Shown in pieces: positions 63,886 through 64,000 of a stretch of 64,000 nt of DNA. The position numbers and the translations under genes are program-made. Under the pieces are notes generated by a model that searched no databases, was not told where the DNA came from, and saw only the letters and a list, made by a program, of their open reading frames with translations. Within the stretch, counting starts at the first letter, position 1; the number at the start of each line of letters is the position of its first letter. The DNA comes from Branchinecta lynchi (Eukaryota; Arthropoda; Branchiopoda; Anostraca; Branchinectidae). The stretch spans positions 17,004,849-17,068,848 of the forward strand of contig JAKZAP010000001.1 of NCBI GenBank assembly GCA_023053575.1, written 5' to 3'.

Positions 63886-64000
63886 TAATAAGGGTGATTC
63901 ATTTGTAATATTATACTGGTGAATTTAGTTGAACATCTGCACACTTTTGAAACAAGAATTTTCACAAAATACTTCTCCACCAAATTTTGACCTGGAATGC

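Overview
This is a repeat-rich stretch of an animal (invertebrate metazoan) genome. It contains spliced exons with GT-AG introns, CR1/jockey-like retrotransposon ends, hAT-type transposons, MITEs, and many copies of non-autonomous elements with internal tandem repeats. The (GTCY)n and (ACGG)n microsatellites beside tandem cores resemble the pearl / SGM / Helentron-associated elements described from molluscs and other invertebrates. A lophotrochozoan or cnidarian-grade genome is plausible, but the sequence does not fix the species.

The only host gene I can support is on the + strand and fills most of the window. It is the 5' part of an alpha-2-macroglobulin / CD109 / thioester-protein (A2M superfamily) gene. 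I assembled twelve coding exons by hand: 15364-15482, 30393-30573, 33307-33469, 34303-34373, 36143-36194, 42679-42809, 43311-43484, 44450-44671, 58242-58449, 58699-58916, 60086-60283 and 62123-62310. All phases join (2,0,1,0,1,0,0,0,1,0,0,2) and give about 641 residues: a signal peptide and macroglobulin domains MG1 into MG7. The bait region, thioester and C-terminal domains would lie beyond position 64000. Introns 1 (14.9 kb) and 8 (13.6 kb) are large and mostly made of transposable elements.

Layout. 1-15 kb lies upstream of the gene: a decayed hAT transposase (minus strand, 1.1-2.9 kb), several MITEs, and the first copies of the two main families, here called A and B. 15.3 kb holds the putative promoter and exon 1. 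15.5-30.4 kb is intron 1, with A, B and C elements and a retrotransposon-in-retrotransposon nested inside an A element. 30.4-44.7 kb holds exons 2-8 with MITEs close to exons. 44.7-58.2 kb is intron 8, with two long A copies, a long-inverted-repeat element carrying a 9-bp target duplication, and a B copy. 58.2-62.3 kb holds exons 9-12. The last 1.7 kb is intron and repeats.

The most interesting non-gene content is the A/B pair. Both families have a short direct repeat at each end, a (GTCY)n microsatellite, a shared module ending GATGAAACTTG, a core of tandem monomers (about 137 bp in A, about 143 bp in B), and a 3' hairpin followed by terminal CTTGTT. The window also contains a local duplicate that acts as an empty site for two A insertions and shows insertion into T-runs. 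All calls come from reading the sequence; no database search was possible.
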